This document shows, one piece after another, positions 36,601-49,259 of a stretch of DNA of 64,000 nucleotides. The DNA comes from Polytrichum commune (lineage: Eukaryota > Streptophyta > Polytrichopsida > Polytrichales > Polytrichaceae). The first letter of the stretch is position 1. The number at the start of each line of letters is the position of its first letter. The stretch covers positions 27,796,527 through 27,860,526 of the forward strand of contig OX485808.1 of assembly GCA_950295325.1 (NCBI GenBank). Reading direction: 5' to 3'. The notes under the pieces were generated by a model, which was not told the DNA's origin, made no database searches, and saw only the letters and a program-made list of their open reading frames with translations. The translations under genes were made by a program, and so were the position numbers.

Positions 36601-38773
36601 GTGCATTCTCCTTCCATCATCCTTGTCATCTGGGTCATGCTTTGCACCACCCCACTTGATCTCCTTCGCAGTGTGAGACCTAAAACAGGAAAGCCATCAA
36701 GAATGTGCAGATGTTAATATCTCTTTAGTTATTGATTTTTTAGGTTTGTAATTTAGGTTGTGTGTGGCCAAAATCTAGGATTATGAAGCTCATCATCCAC
36801 TTAAATGCACAGTACTAGTACTACATGGCGTGGACAATGGCTTCTTCCATGCAGATTGTTGTGGATGGCCACTAGTCAAATTGCTTGCTACCATTTGGCT
36901 GGCTATTGCCATATGCATGATGCACTTTCTATTTCATTCTAGGCTTTTGACTGCTTCTTTATGATGGCTTTGTATTGTAGTATGTAACTCTACCTAACAG
37001 GTTTGAATTAACTATCTATCTTGATTCTCATTTTAAGCTTTGATCGGTTACCTTTATCCGTGAGTACTGGTGTTTGCATATCAATCCTTACAAGGATATA
37101 TGCAATATTGTTTTCACAGAATATATGTTACTGCACTTTCAGGTTATGATATTTCCAATCAGGGCATCACAAAAAGCGAGCAATTGTAATAAGTAGTCCA
37201 GTCACGCTTCACACCTGAACCAGAAGAGAAAATCCTTTGGAGTGATTTTGGCAGCTGCCATTCCACACACAGATTCCCCTAACTGCGCCGCGCCTGGGTA
37301 CCCTGCATCTGCCAAACTGTCTGTACTCAACCCAGTGGAATCCTGATGGTGCTCCAGCAGCCAGTCGGCAATCTCTTTGATCTGAGACTCCGTGGGCGTT
37401 GTGCCCAGCAGCCAATACCGTTTCCCATAGTACAATGCAGCGCCATCGCATTTCACGAGATCCATAATGTTGGGCGACTGCGACACAATTCCTATGGGCG
37501 CATCCCGCAGCAACATGTCACACAGCAACGTCTGTGTCCTCAGAATGTGCTTCTCTCTGAGCTGAGATGCCAATTCCACTTCCATGTTCAGCTGTAACCC
37601 AAACACTTGGGCCAGAAACTCGCAAGCGGATCGCAGGGGGAACGAAACCGTCCGTGGGGACGTGTGGTGACAGACCACCAAGCCCCATAGCTTCCTGCCC
37701 TTCTGCTGGTATCCCCGCGCATTGTACTCTTCATCTTGGTCATTGACAATCACCGCCATGACCAAGGACGCAATAGAGTTCATGTTGCCCATGTACTGGG
37801 CATGGCATCCATGGGGCGCTCGCAGCGTCGATCCTGCAAGGCTAATTGGCTGCCTCAGATCCTTGTCTTGGAGGACTTTCACAGGGGGTGCATAGCAATC
37901 CCCAATCATGCGCACTCGGTTCTTCATAAACAAAAACCTGGAGGCTTGTGGGATATCAGTAGCAGGGTAATGCAACCCCAAGTACGGTTCCAGATCTGTC
38001 CGCCTAATCTCCGCCATCACCTCCCCATGCTCATCCTCATGAAACTTATAAGCCATAACCCTGTCGTACCCCGTAAGCTCCCGAACTTCTTCCACAACAG
38101 TGTCACAAAGCAGACCAATATCACCTCCAGGGAGACCCTGCAAGCGCGAAATCGCCTTCGCCGCAAGTTTATGGCTCTGCAGAGCCCCAGCAGAGGACAC
38201 AATCACATCGTTCGACCGCACGGGCTCAAAATCCATCACCAACCCCACATCCACGCGGTGTAAGATGGCGTAGAATGGTTTCCCTGAGCTTCTGCAATGC
38301 ACAGCTATGGGATTCATCATGCTCACATCCATGGCAACTGCAGCTTTCTCCAATGCGGCCGCACTCGAAGGCGTAAACAAACATCTCGCATCAGTGCCAA
38401 TCCCCAACACATCCTGCTGCCCAACACTTGGGACTGCCTGGAGCATCAGGTCAAGCATCTCCGGTGCATTCTCGCTGTACGCAAGAACCCTAAAACTACT
38501 CTCCTCCACTGCAAGCATGCACCCAAATGTTTGGATGAGCCCCCCTCGCTGCATGCGCTGCAGGTATGCGGTGACTGCCTGTGCGGGGACACTCTCCCCC
38601 GTCGACTTGGATGCGTGCACAGACTTGGAGTAGTCGAATGAGTCCCCTGAGTCACCGGATTCCTCGTACACCGCTTGTAGCTTTGCATCTGCGGTTGTCT
38701 GCGCCACGCGTACGCTGTGCTTCGACTTCACCGAACTCCCTGCTGACATGGAAGTCATCTTGGTGGTCGACAT
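30675..38773 (-). CDS. PHY: Phytochrome (red/far-red photoreceptor), 7 coding exons, complete
   Basis: Bilin-binding photoreceptor acting in cytosol and nucleus. Coding exons: 38773-37215, 36679-36189, 34473-34154, 33946-33680, 32869-32637, 32204-31911 and 30897-30675, all with GT/AG borders; they sum to 3387 bases, 1128 residues, the normal plant length. Residues 1-60 are the Ser-rich N-terminal extension ([13 protein letters not shown]). The PAS-GAF part has [10 protein letters not shown] (271-280) and the chromophore site [10 protein letters not shown] with Cys323 and His324. The PHY-domain tongue has WGG (529-531) and PRSSF (547-551). Two PAS domains follow in exons 2-4, then the histidine-kinase-related module: [12 protein letters not shown] (Glu where bacterial kinases have His), [15 protein letters not shown] and [14 protein letters not shown]. 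It ends [15 protein letters not shown]. The junctions after LQ-G (684), ED-G (957) and EF-R (1055) are the classical phytochrome intron sites; those after FWF (520), KREE (790) and ELLQ (879) are extra. The first Met fits other phytochromes (MSTTK). Which paralogue it is cannot be told by eye. Confidence 0.97.
31238..31697. mobile_element. Family B element in the last phytochrome intron
   Basis: Lies wholly inside the intron 30898-31910. Blocks GTGAGGGCCC(T)TGAAACTCAT, GGGCCCTTCTACACAATGTA, AGGTCCTCAAGCTCTAGTGT and a TTTTAGATTT block match 26565-27372 in order. The right end reads CTAGTGTAAAGTGCCCC. It is in the same plus-strand orientation as the long copy. Confidence 0.7.
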
Positions 38774-38780
38774 CTCGCAT
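38652..38780 (-). promoter_or_regulatory. Upstream ORF overlapping the phytochrome start
   Basis: An ATG at 38780-38778 begins 7 bases before the phytochrome ATG (38773) and in another frame. It runs 42 codons to TGA 38654-38652, inside the phytochrome coding region. Both ATGs have a purine at -3. Being so close to the main start, this ATG is almost certainly in the mRNA, and could lower translation of the receptor. Whether it is used is unknown. Confidence 0.6.
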
Positions 38781-39223
38781 ACTCCCTAGCCCTCTCTCTT
38801 TCGCTCTGTCTATCTCTTTCTCTGTGTCACGTCCACTCTTGCACAGAAGCTATGCACCCGCCTGCAGACAGACAGAAAGCCAACCCAATCAAATCCAAAT
38901 ACCACTCCGCCTGCCTCTGCAAACACAAAATTCTCTTTTACGGTCAATCTTACAAAGAAGCCAACCAACCACCCGCTTGCAGACAGAGACAAACAGACAG
39001 AAAGAAAGCCAACCCAATCAGTTCCCACTGCCACTCCGCCTTTCTCTGCAACATAGGAATTGCCAACCCAACGTGTTGACAGATGGATGGAACGGGTGTT
39101 AATGCTGACCAAAGCAAACGACGGCAAACTCTGAGCGAACTAGCTCATCCTCCTCGTCCTCGAGACACCAAGCAACTCCTTCACCGCCTCAGAGTCAGGG
39201 TTAGGCTTCTTCAAAGGCTTAGG

Positions 39224-39256
<33 letters not shown>

Positions 39257-40345
39257 CCACTCACTCGCCGGTCGGTCACGACTCCCCTTTTCCCATCTGG
39301 AAGTTCCGCACTTTCGCACCTCCTCGTCTTCTGCTGCCACAACTATGCTCCATTTGCCAGATGAGCAACGAACCCGGCCGCCAAAGAGCAATCGATCCCT
39401 CTCCCTCGCAGCCCCCAATGCTACCTAACTTAACCCTCTCAAATCCCAAATGCCTTTCTCCTGTCCTTGTCCTTGTCCTTCCCTCTTCCTCTTCACCGTC
39501 TCAAATTCGAAGCTCGCGGCCAACTCCACATCTCCTCCCGCAAAATTCCTCCACGCCTTAACTTAAGGCAACTTCGGACACCACCACCCAATCTCAACCG
39601 AACCCAACCCACCCCACCCCACCCCACTCCACTCCACAAGCGAAGTAACGTAAACAGCCAACCCGCGGGCCAAATTGCGTGCACGGCCACCCCAGAACCG
39701 AAACCGGCGATGTCGACCACAAACAAACAACAAAAACGGCAGCCAGCAGGTCCGTCACCGATGAGGGACCGATGAGCCCAGTGTTGATGCGATGAGTGAG
39801 TTAAAGTTGTCTCTCCTCCCGGCCGACTCCCGCGCACTGCTGTGTGACCGTCTGCACCACCGCCCTGGCCGAAAAACGCCAACAAAAAAGTGGATGCTGT
39901 CACCACTGGCCGCTTAGCTTAGTAGCTCGCATCTTCAGGCTAGCCGTATCGTCGTCATCATCACCATCATCCCCGTCTTCGCCTCCTCATCGTCGTAAGC
40001 TAATGGAGAAATTGGACCTGCATTTACTTATTAGATTGATCACCATTAGGCGCAAACTTACAAGCAACAAACCACGGCCAGATTCCGTGTTCGCGAGCCC
40101 GGCTGCACCTAGTCACCGATTCTTCACCGCAGTTGAGCTGCAGCTCCCACACTCCCTCCCGCGCCCGTCATTGCCCGTCACCCCTATCCGTCACTGTACC
40201 CGGGTACGCTTATTGGCATCCGTATTTGTATTCGTACTGGTATAGTATACTGTATTCTATCCTCCCACGCGACGTGGGATGTCACGACTCCGGGCAGGGG
40301 CAGCCACACGCGGGCAGCGAAATAATTGCGCCACGGCTCTAAAGA
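38781..40345 (-). promoter_or_regulatory. Phytochrome 5' region
   Basis: GC-richer than the spacer beyond 40345, with a purine-rich leader on the gene strand (38781-38850) and a (CT)n microsatellite at 39225-39253. Two similar segments recur at about 38865-38890 and 38995-39020 (CAGACAGAAAG, then AGCCAACCCAATCA). Overlapping frames on both strands are low-complexity and not supported. No TATA box or start site can be assigned with confidence. Confidence 0.4.
39225..39253. repeat. (CT)n microsatellite in the phytochrome 5' region
   Basis: About 14 CT units, GA on the gene strand, about 450 bases upstream of the start codon. Confidence 0.95.
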
Positions 40346-40448
40346 AGCAGAGTTACCTTGTGAGTAACTTCTAACAAGGGCTTAGCATTAACTTAACTTG
40401 ACCCCCCTAATAGGTTCATGGCCCATTCACCTCATTTGACTTGAACTA

Positions 40449-40975
40449 CACCGTTTATGGTATTTAGTGACACTTACCCTATTTTGAGGCGTATGTTGGC
40501 TTACATTGATGATTAATAGCTTCACCACAATTGTCACCTTGTGACACTTGGCGTTCAAGTGTGCTTATTAATATCTTGGCATGAGTATATTCAATGGTGT
40601 TATGAGGTGCATGCATGTGTTATACAATGGTCTACAAGTTGACTAAATTTCACACGAATGGCACTTGGCATTATTTAGTACGCTCGAAACTATCCTCCTC
40701 TTTCAAACTAAAAATGTAAACACATGACACTTGCCATTAGTATACTCAAACCCCCCCCCCTTACATACTAAAGTGCAAGACCATCATCTAACATATCCCA
40801 ATGTGCTACTCGAAATGTCATAATGTAGAAAAAATTTCACTTAAAGAAGTTACTTATGTTGACGAACGGAATCATATATGCAATTAGTAGGCGTGACACT
40901 TTGAGACCTCTAGGCACTTAGTTTAATTAGGCCCTTCACAAACATTGTACATGACACTAAACACCATCAAGGGTG
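40449..40975. mobile_element. TIR element family C, copy 2 (527 bp, best ends)
   Basis: Begins CACCGTTTATGGTATTTAGT and ends ACTAAACACCATCAAGGGTG, an inverted repeat of about 20 bp. Internal blocks match 12606-13124 and 51566-52042. Target duplication not obvious. Contains a 10-C tract at 40751-40760. No coding capacity. Confidence 0.9.
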
Positions 40976-42468
40976 TGAATTGATTTGGCGGTTTTGAACC
41001 TAATTCGGATGTTGAATCGACTTTGAATACTAAATATTTGAGTTGCATACTATTTCAAGGGTTTTAAATTGGATGAATGACAGGTACATTTGTATGTGAT
41101 GACTTCTGCTCGCCTTGGATTAAGGTCCACGGCAACTATCGGGGGAGGGGCATATGATTCATGCCCCTCTCGAGTTTGTGGTTGATTCAATTTAATTAGG
41201 TCTCATTGAATGAAATTGGTTTACAATGCTTCTTCACATTTTTACCCTCCCCCTCCCTTCGTCGGGTGTTGTAAGAATCATTCCCTTATGATTCATGGAA
41301 TTTTTGTAAGTAGGTTTAGTGAAAACCAATGTCATGAGGGTATCGATAGGTAAGGGTGTTGCATGAAATTGAAACATGGTGGGTCGTTCTATCAAAATGA
41401 TTCATGAATGTCCCATGGGTTGTATATAGTAGCATGGGTTTTTGGCGATGATGTATGTGCAAATACCAAGTGGATATCAATAATGATAATCAAGGTTATA
41501 ATGCCATCCTGGTCATGTATTTTATACCCATACATATACCCTTATTGATACTCGGTCTTAGCATAGATACATGCACAACATTGAAAAGAATTTACCCCTA
41601 AATATTTATGAATGATTCATCGCAACCTATTCTCACTACATGGGTTATGGTAAATATCATGGGCATATGTATGATGTGAATTACAATGGCAATGCTATAG
41701 GTGACCTATGTGATACATCGACATGCATGAAAATAGTGTGCAACACTTGCCATGCATCTGACAATACATCCACCTCCTTCCCCTAGGCTAAGAGCATTTC
41801 AAATACACACCATTCATAATTGCTTTAATATATTGTACCCTGCAACATGGACCTCTTAATCGAATGTTATGTGTTGGTAAACAATGTGCACCCATAGCAC
41901 CAACACATTGATATGGTAGAATGTGTTGGTATTGTTATGTTATACGCACCCCTTTCCCCCCCCCCCTCGACATGTGTGATGAACATTCACCCTGCACATA
42001 AAGCGTGAAGTGAAGTTAGGTATTCAACTTCAATCGAGATCGTAACGTGCTTTTGAGTGCCTCACATAAAGATAAGGTGCTTTCAACACGTACTTAACTT
42101 TATATGATATTATTTTTGTGGAAATAAGCTTAGTTGTGACAAGTGGCTAACTCGCATGCAATTGTGAGTTCCCATGTCCTAGTGCGTGTAACGGTAAAGG
42201 TTTTAAGACTTGCTGACACTTTTACTTAGAGTAATAGTATGGCTATTACTTGATTGAACTTTATTAAACTCCTTATAGACATAGACTAGATTTTCAACCT
42301 CGTTTCAAATACCATCACTAATGTCATGCTCACAGTATGAGATAGGGTTCATGGTAAGGGAGCCGTCTTCTGGCTCATAAGGGTGTGAGGCATCCTCTGG
42401 CCTATGCCCATCAGTAAGTGTGGACATGGTTGAAGTCTCTTCCCCACAAGACATAGCCAACAAGAAAA
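40976..42468. other. Gene-free spacer
   Basis: No coding signal. 41640-41960 is a diverged copy of a repeat also at 21200-21730. An 11-C tract lies at 41956-41966. Confidence 0.5.
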
Positions 42469-42911
42469 CGGTAGAACCGTGAGGCTCTGTCCTTTACTAT
42501 CAAAGACTACAATTATAGTTGTCCACTTTGCTCATGCCAATCCATGGCTATTTACTATACCAAACCTTTCTTGGATTTTGTGCACCTTCTTCTCAAATGC
42601 AAGTCAAGGATTTTGATATCACCCGAAATTTTTAGAATAAATAATCAAGAACTGCCGAAATAACTATAGTTAACTAGATTTCTTTCAATGCATTTTAGGG
42701 AGCAATTATAGTTCTATATATACATATACATACATACATATATATACACACACACATATACATATATAATTATAGTTAACATCCACATTAAATAAAGTGG
42801 ACCAAAAATAACAAGAACAAGTAACGTCCAAGTGTGAGCGCAAAGTGGTTAGGAAATTTGCTCTTGAAACGAAGAAGTTGATGCATAGCCTCTGTCCTAC
42901 AGACAAAGCCA
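42469..42911. repeat. 440-bp dispersed repeat, copy 1 (inverted relative to 58211-58621)
   Basis: Begins near AACAAGAAAACGGTAGAACC and ends near CCTACAGACAAAGCCAATAAA. The other copy, about 16 kb away, is in the opposite orientation and matches over nearly all of the length. The middle has TTAACTATAGTTA-type palindromes and, only in this copy, a TA/CA-rich microsatellite (about 42716-42768). Confidence 0.9.
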
Positions 42912-44370
42912 ATAAATCTCCTTCCTTCTTTCCTTGCTTCCTTTGAGAGGTGTGATGGGCAGGTTTCTTACAATTACGTTCATGTGGGAGGTTCATTAAC
43001 TACGTCATGTGCATGTGACGGGCATTGACGGGCGGGGAATTTGAGCCCTGCCCGAGGAGGCCGGGCATCGAGGGAAGGGGGACAGGCTGACTGAGTCGGG
43101 TGCCTAATTCCGCGCAATCTTTTTTAATGGTTTGTTTATTGGGTTGGGGTCTATGTTCGGGGAAAACCGACGGCTAGTTTATTATCATCCGATGGATTTC
43201 CCCTCATGGCTGGTTCAAATTTCCAACCATCGGATGGCAATCCGATTGTAATTTCAATCCTCCGGCAATTAACCGATGGACTACAAGATGTCCCGGAAAT
43301 GTAGCCGATTCTTCTTGTGAGTTACTGGATTTCAGCCGGAAGCATCCATAGTGCTATTTGTCTGGGGCATCTGATGATGCACTTGAGGAAGTACCCTAAA
43401 CCTTAAACTTTTTGAATTATGCAACCTTTCCATGACCAAATCCAATCGCTTCTATGAAGAATTGGGGGACCCTTGGCCTTCAAGCGGTGAAGGCATTGCT
43501 AGGTTCAATTCCTGCCAAGGATATTAACTCTTCAAATTTAAAGTTTTGAACATGCCTTTCTTTTCACTTATTCAAGATTTTGTACTAGGAAATGATTTCT
43601 AATAACGTTTCATACATTTTTTAAACAATTAGTGCCGATATGAATTCCATTTAATCGGATATTGGCCAATGAAAATATGAAAAGATAGGCAATTGACCGA
43701 TTGATTTTACAAAAGACCGGCTGTTGCCGATGTAAATTGGAAAAATCCGACCCTTCGTAGCAACTATCGGCAATTAGCCACTAAGGCTTCAAAAACTTCC
43801 CGAACTCTGGTTGGGGTCTTCTGGGGCTTGTGATTGGCGCCTGGATTTGTGGAATGGGGTCCAAAAGCGCCGCCTAACAACGGCAAAAAAAAACACACCA
43901 AATACCCTCCTTGCTTATTGGATTGTTGGGCAGGAAAGCAGGACTCCCGTTTTGTGGGGTCCATTGGTGGGCCCCACCTCCTTAAGCAAATTGAATTACA
44001 TTAACATACAGTCACTCCCTCCTAATTAACTAAACTTTACTGTAAGGCCGCCCCTAAAACTTGCTTGGTTAGCAGGCCTGGGTTTATATTTATAGAACCC
44101 CGCAAGTTGTGCGACGAGTTGACAAACCAAAGATATGCTTTGGCGATTAACAACGACATATAAATATGTGATAAAAGAAAGTTGCAAATGATGATGATTT
44201 TTATACTTAGGGTAAATACCATTGTCACATTGGTTCCCAACGAGGAGGAGTCCCCACGCAGGTGCGGGTAAGAAGACCAGGCGATGAAGGAGTGGGGCCC
44301 AGCCGAATGAAGATGTGATCTAGCCTGGGGTAAGATAAATTTGCTTTATGTGGTCATCATCTTAGGGCTG

Positions 44371-44454
44371 GGGCGAACCAACCCGTACATTGGTTCCTTG
44401 GAGGCAAGGGTTTAGGCATCCAACAAGGAACGAGTGTATTGGGTTGGTTCGCCC
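44371..44454. repeat. Short inverted repeat (84 bp) with 14-bp perfect arms
   Basis: GGGCGAACCAACCC at the left end is exactly reversed at 44441-44454. Weaker similarity continues outwards (CTTAGGG on one side, CCTTAGGG on the other). Probably a small MITE. Confidence 0.7.
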
Positions 44455-46253
44455 AAATCATCACCTTAGGGTCCACCATCGTTTCCTTGTTAACTCCAAA
44501 AGGTCGAAGCAAAACCGTTTAAAACATTTCATTCCAATTCATAAGCTCGTTAAAGGAAATCAACACTTCTTTATGGCGAATTTGATTGCTTGAATGGAAG
44601 CTTTGCACAGTTAAGATTGCTCGCACAAAATTACAACTAGTCACGTACTTCCAAGTCATCCATACCCCTGATGCTAACCAACCTTTTATCAATGATTAGT
44701 CCACTTTGTTACTTGAATGCATGCCTTTCATCCCCCCCACGTCTCTTCTCCCTTGTGCTACAAGGTGGACCATGTCGATTCTTAAAGCAACCTAGATTAG
44801 CATGTTTTTTAAATCATAAATTAATATCTTATCAACAAAAAAAAACGCTATACAATAAAATGTGGTGTTCCGTTTTAGCGATAGGATGTTATTTGATTTC
44901 ATGTTAACCATAACAAACACAATTGGTGTGGGCCACAAAATATCATAATCTTCGTTATTAGTGCCATAGCCAATACTTGGGCAAGTCGAGTTAACTTTGG
45001 TTGGTCAACTTGACTTCTTTGATTTGTTGTGAAGTGGAAATAGTTTGAGATTTAAGGGGTCAAAAGAACGACTAACACAAACTTTGTGGGTAACGACACT
45101 TAGGCTACAAACTATGACGTGTCAATGTCACCCCCATTATATTGGATGTAACCATGGAAAGCAAGGGCCCAAGATGAATATAGAAAATCTTAGAAGTAGA
45201 AAAAATGTAAGATGCTTCTAGGGCGATATTGTATAGGAGTTTTTAGTGTTAGGTTGTTTGAGAATATATGTGTTCAACACCCGATTTGTCATTTCAAAAG
45301 AGTAGGGCACATTAATATACAACTAGGATTTATTTTTTTATTTTTTTTCCCTTTTTGCTTAACCCATGAGCGTCTAAGAGGCCTTCTCCGGGCCTTTCCA
45401 TGCACAAAGGTTGTGTGTTTGAACTACAAAATCTTGATGTTAGGAAGTATGTTTGGGCTTAAATGTATAGTTTACATAACCTTGCATGAAAATACATACT
45501 TAGTATTTTGATCATTTATGTCACGTGTGTGCGTACTTTTATTTCCTCCTTGCCATAAGACAATGTGCTAAATAAAGAACAAGGCCCCGAATGTAATCAA
45601 ATGTCGTTTCTTAGACTTGGCAAGGCTCAAAGAAATAGTGTATTTTGATGTATATCTAGCCCGTTGGTCCTTTAAAGGGATAGTTTTTGTTGCTAGACAC
45701 CAAACACCAAGAATTGGGTCATGTAGTGGTATGACCTTCTTTTTCCTCCCACAAGGGGAGAGGGTTTAAGCATTGCCAATTCAAGAGCTTAAAACATTTC
45801 CATAGTACACAATCAAATTCTTTGATGATTAAGAATTAAAACCAATATGCACCACATGTATGGTGCATTGCTTAATATGACCCCCGTTTTGTTTTATGCC
45901 CAAGAATTTGTGATGTCCATGTAAATTCATCCGATCGGTAAACACAACAATATACTCTATAACCAATTACTATTTTCTTAACACACTTCCACTATTGGAA
46001 TGACATCAAAGGCCCCAAATTAGTGTACAAAAGTCATGTCAGTATCAACCCTCAATTTATAGGGGAATTGTTTTTACTAAAGCCTCTTCATCCACAATGG
46101 ATGAGTTTTCATAGACACCATGAGCCCCGACTTGCCATGAATAACAAGGACCTAAGATACACATTCTCAAAATACATAACAAATATTCAAATAGCGAATC
46201 AAACATATTTGCTACCACACTTTGTTGGATGTGATCATGAGTAGCATGGTCGT

Positions 46254-46278
46254 AACAACAACAACAACAACAACAACA
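46254..46278. repeat. (ACA)n microsatellite
   Basis: About eight AAC/ACA units, GTT on the other strand. Confidence 0.95.
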
Positions 46279-48205
46279 TTGAAAAAAAACTTGTTTGCAT
46301 TTTATTTTAAAGTAATATTGATACATATATTGAAACTCCTCATTCCAAGGGATCACGAGACTTTTAAGACTCTAGAATCTCCTTCCATGGTGTTTATAGT
46401 GTGTGTCTTATGTGTGGAAGGTCCAACTTTGGGTAGTCATAGGATATACAAACATTCATAATCGGCTACCTTTATGACAAGGGCCGCGTGATTCACAATC
46501 CCTCATAAACTAACATTCAAAGTGTCAATAGTTGTTGGAACCTCAAGGATGGTTTAGAAAGGAAGCTTGTTTATCTTCAACGTGCAAAGATGATACGTTT
46601 TTGTCATCTAAGAAATGGCTTTTCACAAAAGAGAGGTAGCTTCAATGATGTTGCCGGTATGGATTCTAATGTCACTTGTTATATTCAAGTGGACCCGATT
46701 ATATGTGAAATTCTAAAGTGGACATCATGAGTGTTCGAGGAATTTTGAAGAACGTTGTGTTGTTTCAAATGTGAACACCTTCAACAAGCATAAACAAGTA
46801 GCTTGCACATATATGCTCATAGGATGAGCTCCTATGTTCTCACATGGTTGTTTAGAATATGTTTAAATATCCCTAGTATATGAGGATGGATCATAGGTTA
46901 TTCTCAAGGTGCATCATAAACGAAGTGTTAAGAATGTTAGCCATTCTAGAACTATAGTCCCACCTTGTATGGTTGAATTGCCTAAGAAGTCCAAATGTAC
47001 CAAAATGGATGTGTTTTTAGCTAAATTTTGATCTATATGTAATTGATAATGAATATGGTAAGTGCTATAAGATTTGAAACCCACAAACAAATTATATATT
47101 CTACTTGTTTTTCTTGCAAACTGGACCAAATATAAGAATTGGGGATTCTTCAAATGCAAGACGTTGGGATTTCTAGTGTCTTTCTAGTGTATTTTCCCCT
47201 CTCCATGTTGGTTGAGGGGGTTTAGAAGGTCCAAGGTGATGAATGTTAAGAGCCCTACCTCCCATCAATTTTAGAATTGACGAACCATTCTATTATTATT
47301 TGAACTAATTTTTACATGCCAATATCTCCATTGGGATTTGGATCTTGCTTTTGGAACACACGAAGCGTGTGGCCACCGGGCTAGTTTTTCCATCAAGTAC
47401 ATAGAAGATTTCACTACCAGGAATCAAATTGCCAACCACTTCATTCAATTTTGGGTACCTCTCCATTATCATCCAATATTCTAGGATGCTTGGACTTGGG
47501 ATTTGGATTTTGAGGTTCATGATCGAGTACCTCTATCAAAATATTGGGATTTGATCCGACAATGTCTACTTTCCATAGCACATGCTCTCAAAGTCAAAAT
47601 GTGGCATTCATGGGAGTTGTAAATTTCAGGTGATTGATACTCTCAATAAAGTTAATGATGGTGTATAAGTGCACCCAAACATAATTTGGTTCATAATATT
47701 TTTAGATTTTCTATATTTTTTTACTTTGACACATCATCACATAGACCTTCAACTATCTTAGATGGAGATACAAAAAAAAAGTGTAGGTACCTTTCACATG
47801 AATAATCCAATCATTTACGTGGTTCATTTAAAATTCACATGTCAAATGTGGTGGATTTTTTTGGGTCAAAGTTTTCATAGTTGCGAAAGGACTCCCAAAG
47901 TCATGTCAGTGTGTCATGAAGGGGTTAAGCCACCCTCACAATTCACAACCCTTCAAATGTATCCGTCTCATTGAAGTTTGAATGTCATGCCTATTTTCAT
48001 TCCATCTATATTTTTTCACACATCAAAGAACTCCATTACGCACCCTTCTCTCTTCCCCTTGTTAATTTTGTGATTAACGGCTTTACACACACACACATGT
48101 ACATAAATGGGAGGAGGACGAGGCAAATTGATGAGGTTGGGCAAGGCACCTTGTGTTTTAACTATGTAATGGATACTTGTAATGGATACAGTGTTTAACT
48201 TGACA

Positions 48206-48217
48206 TTGTGTATATCC

Positions 48218-48256
<39 letters not shown>

Positions 48257-48625
48257 AACTCCGGTCCCTTTTTAGCAAGGGGCCGGCGTGAATAAAGTGT
48301 CCGTTCGTAATGCCAATGACCCGATGCCCACTGGACAAGGGGACATTGGGACAATACTACTCTCCCCTTTCGAGGATGGACACTATAGTGACACACTATA
48401 CTAGTTCCTAGCTAGCCACTAGTGCCTTGAAGATACCGGACATGGTATCCCCCCAAAGGGCTTTGAGGTACCCATACAACAAGGTCCAAGGACCCCCCAC
48501 CATAGTTGGGTGGACTAAGGTGGTGAGCACCACGCCGGCATGGGGAATAGAACCCACAACCTCCTCATTGGGGGCCATGAGCCCTAACCACCAAGCCAAG
48601 GCCCGTGGTGCCTTGTGTATATCCA
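48206..48625 (-). mobile_element. tRNA-derived SINE with 13-bp target duplication
   Basis: Read on the minus strand, the head at about 48612-48540 has a tRNA-like internal promoter: an A-box-like TGGCTTGGTGGTTAGG (about 48586-48601) and a B-box-like GGGTTCTATTCC (about 48543-48555). The body runs to a simple-repeat tail of CTAT units, (GATA)n on the plus strand at 48219-48257. The whole unit (48219-48612, 394 bp) is flanked by a perfect 13-bp direct repeat TTGTGTATATCCA at 48206-48218 and 48613-48625. Head, tail and duplication together are diagnostic of a SINE. The parent tRNA was not determined. The minus-strand frame at 48408-48650 is only the tRNA-like head read through. Confidence 0.88.
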
Positions 48626-49256
48626 TTACATAGTTAAAAATCGTAACCAAGTTTGATGTTTTGTTTTTTGTTGTTTTTTATAAAACATACCGCTTCTAAC
48701 TAGAATGATGCAAAACTGAACTAAAACAATTACTACAAAAATGAAGATGACAAATATATAGAAAAATATAGAAAAGATATTAACAATAGTTATGTATATG
48801 TAGAAAAAATATCATAATTCTTAAAATTATATGTGGCATATAATACAGGGTAGCAAACTTTCATCGCATGTGGTTATGAAACGTAAGAGGGTGTGATTGC
48901 CCCGAGGGGCAAGGTCACGTGTGTCGCGAATTGCCACGAACCATCGGTGTCAACGTCGAGGTCGTTTGCGAGAAGGTGTTCAACAATCGTCTTGGACAAC
49001 TTGTTAGCTTTGTAATTATGACATTTAAAATCCCCATCAGCCCAGTTGGCACGTGATGTGGTGCTATTCACATTCAGTATGCGAGAGACCTGCCTCATAA
49101 TCAATTCCACTATATGTTCAAATAACAAACATTAATAATATTACGAACTCACATCCTAATGGCATAAAAGAATCCAAGGTCCGGTGCAACGCGCCACGAT
49201 GTTTGGCACATGATCGACTTATTACATGACCGGAGTGTGCGATTCTTGAGGCAACC
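48626..49256. other. Gene-free spacer
   Basis: AT-rich sequence with no coding signal; I see nothing in it. Confidence 0.5.
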
Positions 49257-49259
49257 TAA

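Larger units (their letters stand above)
42912..48205. other. Gene-free AT-rich spacer
   Basis: No reading frame resembles a protein family. 43100-43790 is rich in CCGAT/ATCGG motifs, perhaps an old element. Two smaller repeats are listed separately (44371-44454 and 46254-46278). 46058-46130 is similar to 60328-60400 (TTGTTTTTACT, then AGCCTCTTC). Confidence 0.5.

Noticed and set aside
37346-38633. Plus-strand frames opposite phytochrome exon 1 (up to 175 codons)
   Set aside because: Antisense shadows of a conserved coding exon; no family resemblance.
43499-43509. GGTTCAATTCC, a possible tRNA B box
   Set aside because: No convincing A box, acceptor stem or tail nearby; chance match or very old SINE piece.
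48219-48257. (GATA)n considered as an independent microsatellite
   Set aside because: It abuts the target duplication exactly and is better explained as the SINE 3' tail.
48408-48650. 80-codon minus-strand frame with LAWWLGLMAP
   Set aside because: It is the tRNA-like head of the SINE read as protein; typical of tRNA-derived repeats.
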